A DNA stretch of 64,000 nucleotides. It comes from Reticulitermes speratus (Eukaryota; Arthropoda; Insecta; Blattodea; Rhinotermitidae). Position numbers and translations under genes: made by a program. The notes below the pieces were generated by a model. The model saw nothing but the letters and a program-made list of their open reading frames with translations, had not been told where the DNA came from and made no database searches. The stretch covers positions 39,519,258 through 39,583,257 of the forward strand of contig JAJKFL010000237.1 in assembly GCA_021186555.1 (NCBI GenBank), written 5' to 3'. This document shows positions 10,593-21,095 of the stretch, piece after piece (the first letter of the stretch is position 1; every line of letters begins with the position of its first letter).

Positions 10593-11369
10593 TTACACTG
10601 GCTGCGAATAATCCCCAGTATGCACGCGATAATGTCGGTTGAGGGCACCACGTGTAATAAAGGCTTTCTTGCATACACGACACGAAAAAGGGCGTTCTCC
10701 AGTATGCTCACGCATATGAACCTTCAAATGAGAAGACTCAACAAAACATTTCTTACACATATCACATTGAAAAGGACGTTCTCCAGTGTGCAAACGCATA
10801 TGTCTCTTAAGATTACATCGTTGACTAAACGACTTCTGACAAATACCACATGAAAATGGACGTTCTCCAGTATGCTCACGAAAATGAACCTTCAGATGAC
10901 CAGACTCACTAAAACATCTCTTGCATATGTGACATGAGTAAGGGCGTTCTCCAGTATGCACACGCATATGTCTTGTCAGACTACATCGTACACTGAAGGA
11001 TTTCTTACATACATCACATGAAAACGGGCGTTCTCCAGTATGCTCCCGCATATGAACCTTCACATGACCAGATTCACTAAAATATTTCTTACATATATGA
11101 CATGAATAAGGAAGTTCTCCAGTATGCACACGTATATGTCTTGTAAGACCACATCGATTACTAAACGATTTCTTACATACATCACATGAAAACGGGCGTT
11201 CTCCGGTATGCACACGTATATGATTATTGAGATAACATCTTTTATTGAAAGATTTCTTACATATATCACAAGGGAAAGGGCGTTCTCCAACGTGGCTCTG
11301 ACGTTGTTCACTAGCAACACCAATTGGCACACTAAGTGTGCCTTCCAGCGCTTCAGCTATCGTCGTAGC
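10593..11369 (-). CDS. zinc-finger gene B, terminal exon (8 C2H2 fingers)
   Basis: A probable nuclear sequence-specific DNA-binding protein. The acceptor TCTTGCAG gives a phase-0 start ATTIAEALEG. Residues about 50-250 hold eight consecutive, complete C2H2 fingers with TGERPF/Y linkers. They alternate between two helix types, one with SxRCxLTRH or similar and one with SESGHLKVH, as if two-finger units had been duplicated. The ORF stops at 10593 after RVHTGDYSQPV. A ninth finger lies beyond, in another frame. With the three upstream exons the predicted protein is about 392 residues. The exon shows no internal stop, so this is the most intact gene of the cluster together with gene C. Confidence 0.88.
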   Translation of the reverse strand, partial: ATTIAEALEGTLSVPIGVASEQRQSHVGERPFPCDICKKSFNKRCYLNNHIRVHTGERPFSCDVCKKSFSNRCGLTRHIRVHTGELPYSCHICKKYFSESGHVKVHMREHTGERPFSCDVCKKSFSVRCSLTRHMRVHTGERPYSCHICKRCFSESGHLKVHFREHTGERPFSCGICQKSFSQRCNLKRHMRLHTGERPFQCDMCKKCFVESSHLKVHMREHTGERPFSCRVCKKAFITRGALNRHYRVHTGDYSQPV

Positions 11370-12182
11370 CTGCAAGAGCAGGAAGTATTTAAGTGTGCTT
11401 AAACATTGTGTACATGTAAATTCAAACTGACATAAAATGGTAAAAACCATATTACAGACGTACTCTGTACTAACATAATCACTGTTACAGATTTACTGTG
11501 ATCACTAACCCTTCAAAGACAAAAATTATCACAAATTATATTTAATGATTCAGTTTGTACTGCGCAGTAAACACTCCATCTCGATTATAAAAAATGCTGA
11601 AATTCTGTATAGGGAAATTATCGCTGTTTGTTCTGAGAACCATAAAAGACACACAAATTAAATGTGTCGGCAGAAAGTAGAATTTTTAAGTGTTAAACCT
11701 GGCGGTACATATAGTAACCAGTAGCCTTTAAAGGGTTAATTTACAAACAGTAACATTTCAGGCTTTTAATACTGTTCAGTGCTAATGTGAGTAATATGTT
11801 GCTGCTATACAGATTTCGGCAGCAATGCCATGCCTGTACATCATCACAGCAAAGTCTCAACAGTCTGCCCCTGTGGTGTGTCATCTTCAGAGATGGAATT
11901 CCATCTAATTACTGATTTCAATGGATTGCGGGTGAATTATGTTTCTTGTCCTTTTTGCCTGAACATTAAGAATGTCTGAATTTTCAAATTAATTTCCTAA
12001 CCATTATATAAACTTACACAATTAATATTTAGTGACAAACTGAATTAAACTATACTTTCTTTACCATTATTTAACTAACAATTGCATTCCTCTCACTTGA
12101 GGCATTCATAGTGATCTATTTTTAATCATAACCCTGACATTTTCCTCTTCTGGGATGTTATACAGTGTAGATTGGTAGATAG

Positions 12183-12232
12183 TTACCGACGTTTTGGAAC
12201 AACCTATTGGTCCCATCTTCAGGGTCAACCCA
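12183..12232 (-). ncRNA. hammerhead-like motif, GAAGATGG subfamily
   Basis: On the minus strand: ACC, CTGAAGA, T, GGGAC...GTTCC, AAAACGTC, GGT. The CTGANGA core is intact with N = A. The GAAA box starts with A instead of G, and stem III is the 4-base palindrome ACGT. It is a degenerate solo copy. Confidence 0.45.
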
Positions 12233-13194
12233 CAAAAACTAAGATCTCATTTACACTACGGCACGAGCCTGAAATCATGCAACGATGACCCCGTTTTGAG
12301 GTTTTTGTAAGTGCGGCAGTTGGCCAAGTATCGCACATTCAGAGGAACTTGCTGCCTTCATCTTCATGGTGACACTGTCATAATTTTTTAAATTTGCTAG
12401 TGATCTGCAAAGTGCGAATTTTCTGATTGTAAACCCTTTTATTATTTTACTGTTTTAATTTGACGACTGTACGTATCCAGACTGGAGTCTCCAAATGAAA
12501 CACAATGAAGAGTCCTTCCTTTCCTTCTCAAATGGTAGTTGGGTGTGATTTAATTCACCAAAACCACTGGCCCCAAACCGAAACCTACCACCTACTGAAA
12601 AGGTCCACAATCATGATGGTAGATTTTCCATGCAGGTAGATTACCATCAGTTAACGAGAAAGTTACATTTGACAGCTTCCCACTACCTGGCACAGAAGAC
12701 ACCTTTAAATACTTCCATGGTGCCAAAGTGTTCTCCATTCCTGTCTTCAGATCAACATCAACCATGAAGATGGTGACAAGTTCATCCAAAACCTCAGCAA
12801 GGCTGCCTACAGCCATACGGTGCAAATTTCCCCGCCCCACAAAAAAAATGATTAACAATAATAATATTTGTTACAAAAACAAACAAGTTAGGGAATAAGT
12901 GTACTCATCAGGCAGCAATTATTTATCAATAGCAACACCTATCAAGTGGCTTGCAAACTGTCACAGCAGACGCAGTGTCCTTACTGACAAAACCTCAAGA
13001 AATTTCACATTTTGATGGTTGACTATGTCATCAATAATTCAAGTTCTTAAAATGTAATGATGGATGAACCATCAATCATCATGATGTGAACAGTGACTTC
13101 TGGTTTGAAGGCACATAGGTTATTTTTTGGAAATACTAACACACTATGTATACGGAACATAGTCCATGATGGGAAGAGAAGGCAATAGTTGCTG

Positions 13195-13470
13195 GCCTAG
13201 TCAGGAAATTCCAACATTTTATGGGACCTGAAGTTTCAATACTTTGTTCACATGCCTCCATCCTGAACCAGACAAATACAGTTCAAACACACACAACTCT
13301 GAGTAAACCTTACAAACAGTCTATTCTCTTTAAGTTTTCCTTCCAAACCTTTACCCATTTCTCTCCTGTCCCACACATGCCACTGCCCGACCCAGTACAT
13401 TGTCCTTCATTTGATGATTCTAGTAACATTTAGTGACAAGTATAAATCACGAAGCTCCAGATTATGAAAC
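13195..13470 (-). mobile_element. LINE 3' remnant, shared with gene C
   Basis: Highly decayed copy of the LINE tail (TTTTATGGGACCTGAAG at the left, then the TTTAAGTTTTCCTTCCAAACC region). The copy at 21240-21530 occupies the equivalent intron of gene C, so the insertion predates the B/C duplication. Confidence 0.65.
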
Positions 13471-13638
13471 GTTCCATGCACACTATGCACAGCAAAGATA
13501 AAGAGATTCTGAATTAAACTAGTAACGACTGTACATACTGCACTAACAGATAAATACATGGAATTTAAGATACATATACTAAGTACACTCAAGACTAAGA
13601 TTAAATAACCTTAATACTAACAATAAAATCAAATGAAA

Positions 13639-13862
13639 TCTGTGGTCTTCTGGGTAATTACACGGCGTCGTGTGGTAATTATTTACCGACGTTTCGGGAC
13701 AATGTATCGGTCCCATCTTCATGGGTCAAGATTCCAAGAGGAAGAGGAAGAGAGCTTTTCCTCTTGGAATCTTGATCCGTGAAGATGGGACCGATACGTT
13801 GTCCCGAAACGTCGGTAAATAATTACCACACGACGCCGTGTAATTACCCAGAAGACCACAGA
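13639..13862. mobile_element. near-perfect palindromic element with two hammerhead-like motifs
   Basis: Arms of about 110 bp meet at a short centre near 13750. Each arm carries the GAAGATGGGACCGATA...GTCCCGAAACGTCGGTAAA motif, on the minus strand at 13683-13732 and on the plus strand at 13770-13821. C3 of the hammerhead core is A or G, which should abolish cleavage. The arms are close to identical, so the palindrome is young or maintained by conversion. Confidence 0.75.
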
Positions 13863-14148
13863 TATCATCAATATTGCGGCGTAAGCCTGAAATCAAGGTA
13901 AATAAAATCAAATATTTGTGAATAGATGTAAATAAATTAACTTTTGCCTTCCTATTATGTGCTACTAAAGGATAATTCAGAACCAACATTCAGTTTGGTT
14001 AATAAGCTTTGGTAACAATGCTAAATAAATTATTCTTCAAAACCTATTCATCACTACAGCAACATATGCACATGGATGGACAAGACGGAGATCAAATACA
14101 TTCAAGCACATCGCTATGAAATATGCTTAATTGTACATATATACGTAC

Positions 14149-14268
14149 CTCATTCTTTTCTTGCATATCTTGGAATGTTATTAAAAGAGGATCTTCTTCC
14201 CCTTTTATATCGACCTCCTTATTTTTACTATTCGAGTTCGGTACAGAGTTTATGAAATCCACGTTAAC
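14149..14268 (-). CDS. zinc-finger gene B, third coding exon
   Basis: Acceptor TTTTGCAG and donor GAG|GTACGT; 120 bases, phase 0 at both ends. It encodes 40 residues (VNVDFINSVPNSNS..., DIKGEEDPLLITF, DMQEKNE). It aligns without gaps with the equivalent exon of gene C (22870-22989) and with exon 2 of gene A. Confidence 0.8.
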
Positions 14269-14352
14269 CTGCAAAATAAACACAGTATGACAAACCATGA
14301 CAGCACTGTCTAATCCGATTATCACATAACAGCAAATGAAAACACTACTCAC

Positions 14353-14493
14353 CTCTGTCTCACATTTTATCATAGGAAATGCTGGTGATACAGAAAGATC
14401 ATCATATTTTATATGACTCACATCTCCTTCATTCAGTTCAGCCAGTGAATGGGGAAGAACACAGGTCTCATGTTCGACTGTATCATCATTCAG
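14353..14493 (-). CDS. zinc-finger gene B, second coding exon
   Basis: Acceptor TTACAG and donor GAG|GTGAGT; 141 bases in phase 0. It encodes 47 residues starting LNDDTVEHETC and ending MIKCETE. The closing IKCETE fits a sumoylation-type motif. The counterpart in gene C is 43 residues long and shares the HETC and SPAF...IKCETE ends. Confidence 0.8.
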
Positions 14494-15074
14494 CTGTAAC
14501 TGTAATTAATGCTTATTAGACAAAAAGGTCAACAAACTCAGAACAATTTTAGAAGCCAGGTAAATGTGTTTAGTGGCAAGACAACCTACACACTCAACAG
14601 CCATGGCTCATGAAATGCCATGAAACAAGTGGAAAATGCATGAACAGGCCTCTTCTCCTACATGGGAGACATGTTACGTACCACATATCAAGTACATATT
14701 ATGTACTGAACACAGAAAGAAGTTAAATCATTATACTCTATCTGCCCACAAGCAGTTCTAACATAAAATATTGTGTATAATATGCTGAATGGAATCCTTC
14801 TCGCTGTGGCATTGAACATCCTCACACTGCAGATGGAGAAGATACAAGAAGGTCATGTGCATGTACGCTGAAAAATCAGATGTGGACAGCTGGAAATTAT
14901 CTTCAATAAGAGAATGCAAAACTGGAGCCAGGATAGAATAGTCTGTATGGTGAATAAGTTATGTGCTGGACAACTGATAAACCACATTTCACATTATATT
15001 CACCGTGCATTCTGTCTTATATAATAGCTTTTATTTTAATCAACATATGCATTACACCTTTGTCGTCATATATA

Positions 15075-15125
15075 CCCCTTCATATGTTTCGACTACTTAT
15101 TAGTCATCATCAGGGAGATCAAAGT
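15075..15125 (-). ncRNA. hammerhead-like ribozyme motif
   Basis: Minus strand: CTGATGA, T, stem II GACTA/TAGTC around ATAAG, GAAAC, ATATGA. The stem III closing base is changed (ATATGA for ATATGT), so this arm looks less competent than its partner at 15428-15482. Confidence 0.5.
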
Positions 15126-15427
15126 ATATAAACACAGACTACACATCCACTATAATAGTTGGTTCACATTCAATGTTAAAATAAGATGAACTATGTTCAC
15201 TATAAAAACATGTAGCATTTTTGCTTCAATGGTTAAAATATACAGGTACGTTTGTTTTCCTTTTTGGATTAAAACGTTTAAAATTTATTTAAAATTATTG
15301 GCAGCTGGTCTTGTTTCCTTCTCAAATGGCTGGTGAATTTATCTGTGGTGTGTTGTTGTGCCGTGTTCTGTAGGCTTCGCCTTATGGCTGCGTTGTGCAG
15401 TGGATGTGTAGTCTGTGTTTATATACT

Positions 15428-15482
15428 TTGATCCCCCTGATGATGACTAATAAGTAGTCGAAACATATGTAGGGGTATATAT
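15428..15482 (+). ncRNA. hammerhead-like ribozyme motif, core intact
   Basis: Plus strand: CCCC, CTGATGA (15437-15443), T, GACTA-ATAAG-TAGTC, GAAAC (15460-15464), self-complementary ACATATGT, A at the cleavage position, then GGGG pairing with the CCCC. All invariant core bases are present. The one departure from the standard hammerhead is the extra T between the core and stem II. Confidence 0.62.
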
Positions 15483-15548
15483 GACGACAAAGGTGTAGTG
15501 CATGTGTTGGTTAAAATAAAAGCTATTATATGAGAAACCACAGTTTGT

Positions 15549-15775
15549 TTCTGGCAAGGGCAAGAGACTTGCCTTCAGCAGAACTTCCAGACCAGCTCTA
15601 TGGACCAAGCGACCTCCTTTCAGTAGGTACCAGTGGCTCATTACCTGACAGGGAAGTGGAAGAGGAGTACAGAGGTCCATTCACCTCCATCTGTAGCCAA
15701 GGTTAAGAACAAGAGGAACTACACCATCATTTCTCCATATTCTTGCATGGTGTGCACAAGGACAAGTTTAACTTT
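15549..15775 (+). mobile_element. SINE family 2, degraded copy
   Basis: Recognised by TTCCAGACCAGCTCT, the CCATTCACCTCCATCTGTAG segment and the AAGGTTAAGAACAAG...GCATGGTGTGCACA tail, in the same order as better copies. The tRNA head is largely lost. Confidence 0.65.
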
Positions 15776-16476
15776 CCTTTACCACAATGCAAAACTACAG
15801 AGGAGGCAACCCTCGAATCTTGGGAATTTAAAAAATTGTTTCAGCGTAATCTATCAACAGCAAAACCACCAGGAGTTGCCTTACTGATGCAAGTGGCTGC
15901 ACTGCGTAACATAATGACCAAAAGATATAGTAATAGCTTGATGAAAAATGACAAACAGAATACACCAGCAGCACACAAACTCTAAAATTGCCACTGCACA
16001 AATACCCCTTCAAGAAAAACATATTAGTGTCATTTCATCTTGAAAATTTACAAAATACATTACATTTACATTCTGCACACTGACAAACAGGCATTTCAAA
16101 ACATATGATGAACATAAAAAAGAACCCCACGTGCTATAACAGCTCAAACTCCTCTTATTAACAAGTGGTACTGACGCCATTACCTTTCCTGATATGACAA
16201 AATATGTCAAACAGAATATCTTGAACGCAGCAACTAAACATGGGTTAATTCTTCTACATTCATTTGCTTTAATTTCATTTCGCTCTCTTATTCCTACTGA
16301 AGTATGATTCAACAGCTAATTAACATATGACAAGCATATCATGTTCCCTCAATTAGTTGTAACATTACTAACACATGCACTCTCGTCTCTCAACAGAGGG
16401 CAGTAGAGGTCACTGTTGATACCAAATATCCAACACTGGGGTACCAACTATAAGAAAAAACGTACATACAACTCAC

Positions 16477-16623
16477 CTCACGTTCAAACTTCATAACAGG
16501 ACATTTTATTAACGAATGATCCTCATCTTCTTTCAAACCAAGCAGTTCATTCTCATTACAAAAAGATGTTGGGAGAGATTCTCCATCTGAATCAGGGTCA
16601 GGTTTTATAACAGCCATGTTGAT
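16477..16623 (-). CDS. zinc-finger gene B, first coding exon
   Basis: ATG at 16617 follows a possible acceptor TTTAATAG; 47 codons lead to the donor GAG|GTGAGT. The peptide begins MAVIKPDPDSDGESLPTSF and ends VMKFERE. The gene C exon at 24072-24218 has the same length and nearly the same sequence. The VIKPDP and VMKFE motifs are again of the hydrophobic-K-x-E kind. Confidence 0.82.
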
Positions 16624-19600
16624 CTATTAAACCACAACAGTCACATCAATTATCAGAGCGTAGTTATCGACAATAAAATAAATGGTAGCCTGTAGCAGCC
16701 TGCTTGTAACTGGCTGTTACAAAATATAAGTGGCCGTTAGCATGGTTAAAGCTGTAAAGGTACTGAGCAACCTGCTCAATAGTATACAAAATTATAAAAA
16801 AATTAGTCTTTGTACTGGGAATGTATAAACAAATACTAAATCAACGTGTCAAGAATCCAATAGCCAGAGGCCTTTCCTGCGATATTTGCTCAGTAACTGA
16901 CACACAGAGTGAAAATATATATAATTTACAGTCTTCAAACTTAACCATCTTGCACACCAGACTCCTTACTTTCAGTGTGACAAGTTCAGAATGATTCTCC
17001 ACATGAAGCGAGTTCACAAAAGCGAATGCATACAACATGACCATCACAGTGTTAAGCAGTTGTGTCAGAAGCTAATTCAGGTTCTACTATTACTGTGCTC
17101 AGGTGCAACACGATACTCTGACAAAAAAAGAATGATTGATCAAAAGAGGAAATGCAGTAACCTGAACACACCTGAACAGGACTCTTTGTGGACATTTCGA
17201 GCTTTGAAATGAGGACACTATGATGCCTCCAAATGTCAGGATCTGATTAAGCAATACTGAAGCATCATTTCACAGAAGAACTGAATTCTCGGCTACATCA
17301 CTGCAATGAGGTCCGAACTTGCAACACCTGAAAAAAAAAATCTTTCTTTGCAAAAAAAAATATCTTAAAATGCAAAAGTATTCTATGGTAAATTAAAGCA
17401 CGCAACACAGTAACTCTCAGCCTCTTGCAACTTGTTCCCCACCGCTCATTCCGTCAAAAAACTGCACTTCATTTAAGGTACAAACAAAACTTCTCTTTTC
17501 CCAAAACTTGTACCTCTAAAATTATGCACACTATATTACTATATTAATCAATGGTAGAGAATTTCAGTTTTGAGACCTCTCATCCCACCCATCTCATCGC
17601 CAAATTCTACCAGGGGAACACGCACCCCTCACTACAAAACAGTGATCCACGGTAACATAAAACAATGTGTAGAAGGTGTGGCAGAAATGAGATAAGGAAA
17701 CAAAATTTTGTTTGGAAAACATAAAAATATGAAGCTATTGTTATTGTACATAAAAAGGACCTTAGGGAAACAAGATGTCAAGTCAAGAACCGGACTGAAC
17801 CAGCTCAGAACAGAGTCCAAAAGAGTGGTTATTTTTGCAATGTTGAGCCTTCAGGACAACTAATGCACGAAATTCATTACATAACTGATTAACCATTCAA
17901 GTATTATGGAAAACCATGCAAGAGCAGAGTGCAAAGATGGTAATGATTTCCATTACTGACCATTTATTTAACAATGCTCTCAGAAAATCAAAAAACATAC
18001 AAGTTCATAATGGTGATTATAGGTATCGTGCACTGCTTTTTGGTTTCGTTCAGTACTCTGGAAGAACAGCGTTGCTGCTGATTATCCAGTTGATTATGAT
18101 TACTATATCGATAGATACATTAAGCACTTCCAAATTAACATGAAGGGATGTTATCCAAAATGACATTATTGGCCTCATAAACGGTATAAAATAAAGTGTC
18201 ACAGGTTTCTATTGGCTGTCCCTAATGTAGCTACAGAACTGTAACCAACTGTTCTAATGTAGCCAAAGAACTGTAACCAGCTGTTAGTCAAAATGAAACA
18301 AGTTTCTCAGGAGAAAGATTGTGTTCACATTTATAAGACGTAAAAGCAAACCGTAAACAACAACGGCGGAAACCTTACATACCACTCATTAGGCCAACAG
18401 AATGTCACAAAACTAATGACTTCATTTCATATAATTTTGTTTGTTCTTCCCTCCGAAAAAATAAATAAATACGATATATCAAATTGCCTGCATTTTATTG
18501 GTTCCCTCTGATTAGAGCAATTCGTTGAGATGGGTTACCGTCAATCGCTTTATGTTGCTAATCTGTCGACGAGTCCCAAGTTGCATTTTCGCAGAGTTTA
18601 AAACATGAATACTTCACCTACACGTTATGCTCATGCATTAACAATTGCTAACGCCTACAACACTGGAAACGTTCGGTGTTAACATGTTTTGTAACTCCTT
18701 CCCTAAATTTTCCATTAACGTGCTCCTGACTCGCATATAATGAAGTTTCTTGCTCCAAATATGAGACACCAGTGAAGATTTAACAGCCCGCAATTACTTC
18801 GTATTCTAAAACATAACCTATTCTTTCACATTCAGTTTATATAACCATCACGCACTCGTACATCGTTGTTCTCGGATACCACTGAATAGTTTCATACAAT
18901 AATCGCTGCTACAGCCACAGATAAAAGTGGGAAAAGCGTTTCAGAGGTATCGATGCGTGCATTGAACCACAGAAATATCACCCACGGATCATTCGTATAA
19001 ACAGATATGATTCGCACCGTGGATGAATAAGAAAATGGTTAGGCTAATCTACTGATAAAAAATGTTACACCTTCGAACGCACGATGCGTTAAACCCCAAA
19101 AACATAAGCTACACATCAGCGATATGTTTCAAATGCCTAAACAACATTATTACCATTGAATTATGGATACCTTGTGTGCCCTAACAGGTTACCTCGGTTC
19201 CCAAATGTTAAAAGAGTACCCACAATGAGACCACTTTGTATAGGTGTAATAATTCGAAATTATCGGTTATTTCCATTACATAACGCTGAAGCTTGTTTTG
19301 GAGAACGTTAGCATCTATGGCACACTCATTTTGTCATGTAACAGAAGAACAATGCAGCTACACGAGATAACTAAAGCATTAATCGTACTTGTTGACAAGT
19401 CAACAAGGCACCAACTTGTGCATCTCTGCACATCTTTGTGGCATGGAAAATATACATACATATATATATATATGTGCAAGTGCTCACAACTAGTACACAG
19501 TACATGCCAGATAAAATACACAACATAAATAATTACAACAGCAGTATATTCATCAATGGCGTTAAGAAGAGATTACAATAAACAGGATATTAATATATTT

Positions 19601-20065
19601 CAGGTTTGTTGTGATAAGTTTAAGCCAGGCTTTAAGGACAATAAAAACTTTAAGACCACTTAGTGTCAAAAATAAATTGCCATACAACCAGACACAGTGC
19701 TGACAAACATTTGTTTCATTACTTTTAGAATTAACACGCATGTAAAATTATGTTGCCGGCACATGTGAAAGTCGCACATCTTGAGACTTAAACCTGCCTC
19801 CAGAAATGACTTCGTAAAAATAAACATTTTATCAACATATAGTATAGTTACAAATGATAAACCACAAAGTATAGAAATATGTACATTATTGCAGCCACAC
19901 AAGAGTGAGCAATATCTCGCACAACTTCATTTGACAGTATTATGTCTAATTATATGGACACCAAAGGAAGCAAGAAATAACTATTACATACAGAAACGAT
20001 TATTTTCTACATTCTGGACGAACTGACAATGATTAAGATGGAAATGATTTGTAAAAAAAGCCTTG
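16624..20065. other. flank of gene B, part duplicated
   Basis: No exon is recognised. About 17.99-18.75 kb is the counterpart of the gene A upstream flank at 8.4-9.13 kb. Inside it, at 18226-18286, a 32-base phrase (AATGTAG...ACTGTAACCA) is duplicated in tandem. The rest is unassigned AT-rich DNA. Confidence 0.5.
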
Positions 20066-20069
20066 TGTA

Positions 20070-20215
20070 ATTGAAGGCTTCCGCCATGGTCATAATTTTG
20101 CTTAAAATCTTCTGGATATTTTTTCATGTATGACCAACGTTTCGGGATCACTTGTTTGTCCCATCTTCAGGGTCTTAGGAAAAAAGGGTAACAACCCAGA
20201 AGATTTTAAGCAACA
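20070..20215 (-). mobile_element. small palindromic element with hammerhead-like motif
   Basis: Short arms GCTTAAAATCTTCTGG and CCCAGAAGATTTTAAGC enclose, on the minus strand (20131-20176), GACC, CTGAAGA, T, GGGA...TCCC, GAAACGTT, GGTC. Stem I (GACC/GGTC) pairs fully and the core is intact with N = A. Stem III is only ACGT. Confidence 0.55.
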
Positions 20216-20339
20216 AAAAAAAAAGCCTTGTTGCAGACACAAACATAAGTAAGTCTGTTCCCCAGTACAAATACCATAATGACATTTAAAATGAAACCAT
20301 GTCCTGAAGCCTTAATTTCTGACAGAACAAAATGAGGGA

Positions 20340-20399
20340 CCAAATCCAATATGCATATGCTGATGTTGCAAGGGATTATCAAGTTTAGTAAAACCTTTC
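20340..20399 (-). pseudogene. out-of-frame last finger of gene C
   Basis: Another minus-strand frame reads VCKKGFTKLDNPLQHQHMH, a finger remnant equivalent to the one after gene B (ICKKAFSTLDNLKQHQ). In gene C the frame ends at FAYGM just before it. Confidence 0.6.
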
Positions 20400-21095
20400 T
20401 TACATACCATATGCAAAATAATGTTGTTCATTATGTACAAGCTGATGGCATTCAACATCAGTTTGCCGTCTAAAGGCTTTCCCACATCTATTGCATGAAA
20501 ACGAATGTTCCCCAGTATGCAAACGGTAATGTTTCTCGAGGGCACAACGTTTAATAAAGAATTTCTCACATATATCACATACGAAAGTACGTTCTCCGGT
20601 ATGCACACGTATATGCCTTTTGAGATTACCTCGCCCACTGAAGGATTTCTTACATACATCACATGAAAAAGGCTGTTCTCCAGTATGCACACGTATATGC
20701 ATCTTCAAGTTACTTCGTGTACTGAAGGACTTCTTACACGTATCACAAGGAAAAGGACGTTCTCCAGTATGATCATGTGCGTGCACCTTCAGCTGATGAG
20801 AAACTCTAAAACATTTGTTACAAATATCACATGAGTAAGGACGTTCTCCGGTATGTACACGTATATGCCTCTTGAGATTGCTTTGTTCATTGAACGATTT
20901 CTTACAGATATCACACAAGAAAGGGCGTTCTCCAGTATGCACACGAATATGCCTCTTGACAGCAGATCGTTTACTGAAGAATTTCTTACATATATTGCAT
21001 GGAAAACGACGTCCAGCATGACTCTTATGTGGCTCGCCACTAAGTTCAGTCTGCACACCACAAATGCCTTCCAGTTCTTCACCCATCTTCACAGG
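20400..21095 (-). CDS. zinc-finger gene C, terminal exon (7 C2H2 fingers)
   Basis: Probable nuclear DNA-binding protein. The acceptor TTTGCAG begins PVKMGEELEGICGVQTELSG, which aligns with the start of the gene A terminal exon. Seven complete C2H2 fingers follow with TGERPF/TGEQPF/TGERTF linkers. Their helix regions are mostly of the SxLKRHIRVH type, with one SHQLKVHAHDH finger. The reading frame ends at 20400. A further finger sits beyond in another frame. Joined to its three upstream exons the product would be about 361 residues. Confidence 0.88.
   Translation of the reverse strand, partial: PVKMGEELEGICGVQTELSGEPHKSHAGRRFPCNICKKFFSKRSAVKRHIRVHTGERPFLCDICKKSFNEQSNLKRHIRVHTGERPYSCDICNKCFRVSHQLKVHAHDHTGERPFPCDTCKKSFSTRSNLKMHIRVHTGEQPFSCDVCKKSFSGRGNLKRHIRVHTGERTFVCDICEKFFIKRCALEKHYRLHTGEHSFSCNRCGKAFRRQTDVECHQLVHNEQHYFAYGM

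Larger units (their letters stand above)
11370..14148 (-). other. gene B intron
   Basis: Intron between coding exon 3 and the terminal exon. It holds a decayed hammerhead-like motif at 12183-12232, a LINE remnant at about 13195-13470 and a near-perfect palindrome at 13639-13862. The minus-strand ORF at 12592-12858 matches nothing I know. Confidence 0.6.
14987..15534. mobile_element. palindromic hammerhead-bearing element with 8-bp target duplication
   Basis: Starts TTTCACATTATATTCACCGTGCAT. Inverted arms lie at about 15017-15156 and 15391-15530, around a 230-bp centre. Each arm carries one hammerhead-like motif. AAACCACA flanks both sides (14979-14986 and 15535-15542). It lies in the gene B intron between coding exons 1 and 2 and is absent from the matching place in gene C, so it arrived after the duplication or was lost there. 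Confidence 0.75.

Noticed and set aside
11810..11890. Hammerhead motif with GTGATGA and GAAAT
   Set aside because: C3 is changed, the stem II match is poor and stem I does not pair; too weak to list.
12592..12858. Minus-strand 88-codon frame as a gene
   Set aside because: No recognisable domain, no splice framework matching the neighbouring gene, and not conserved in the gene C intron.
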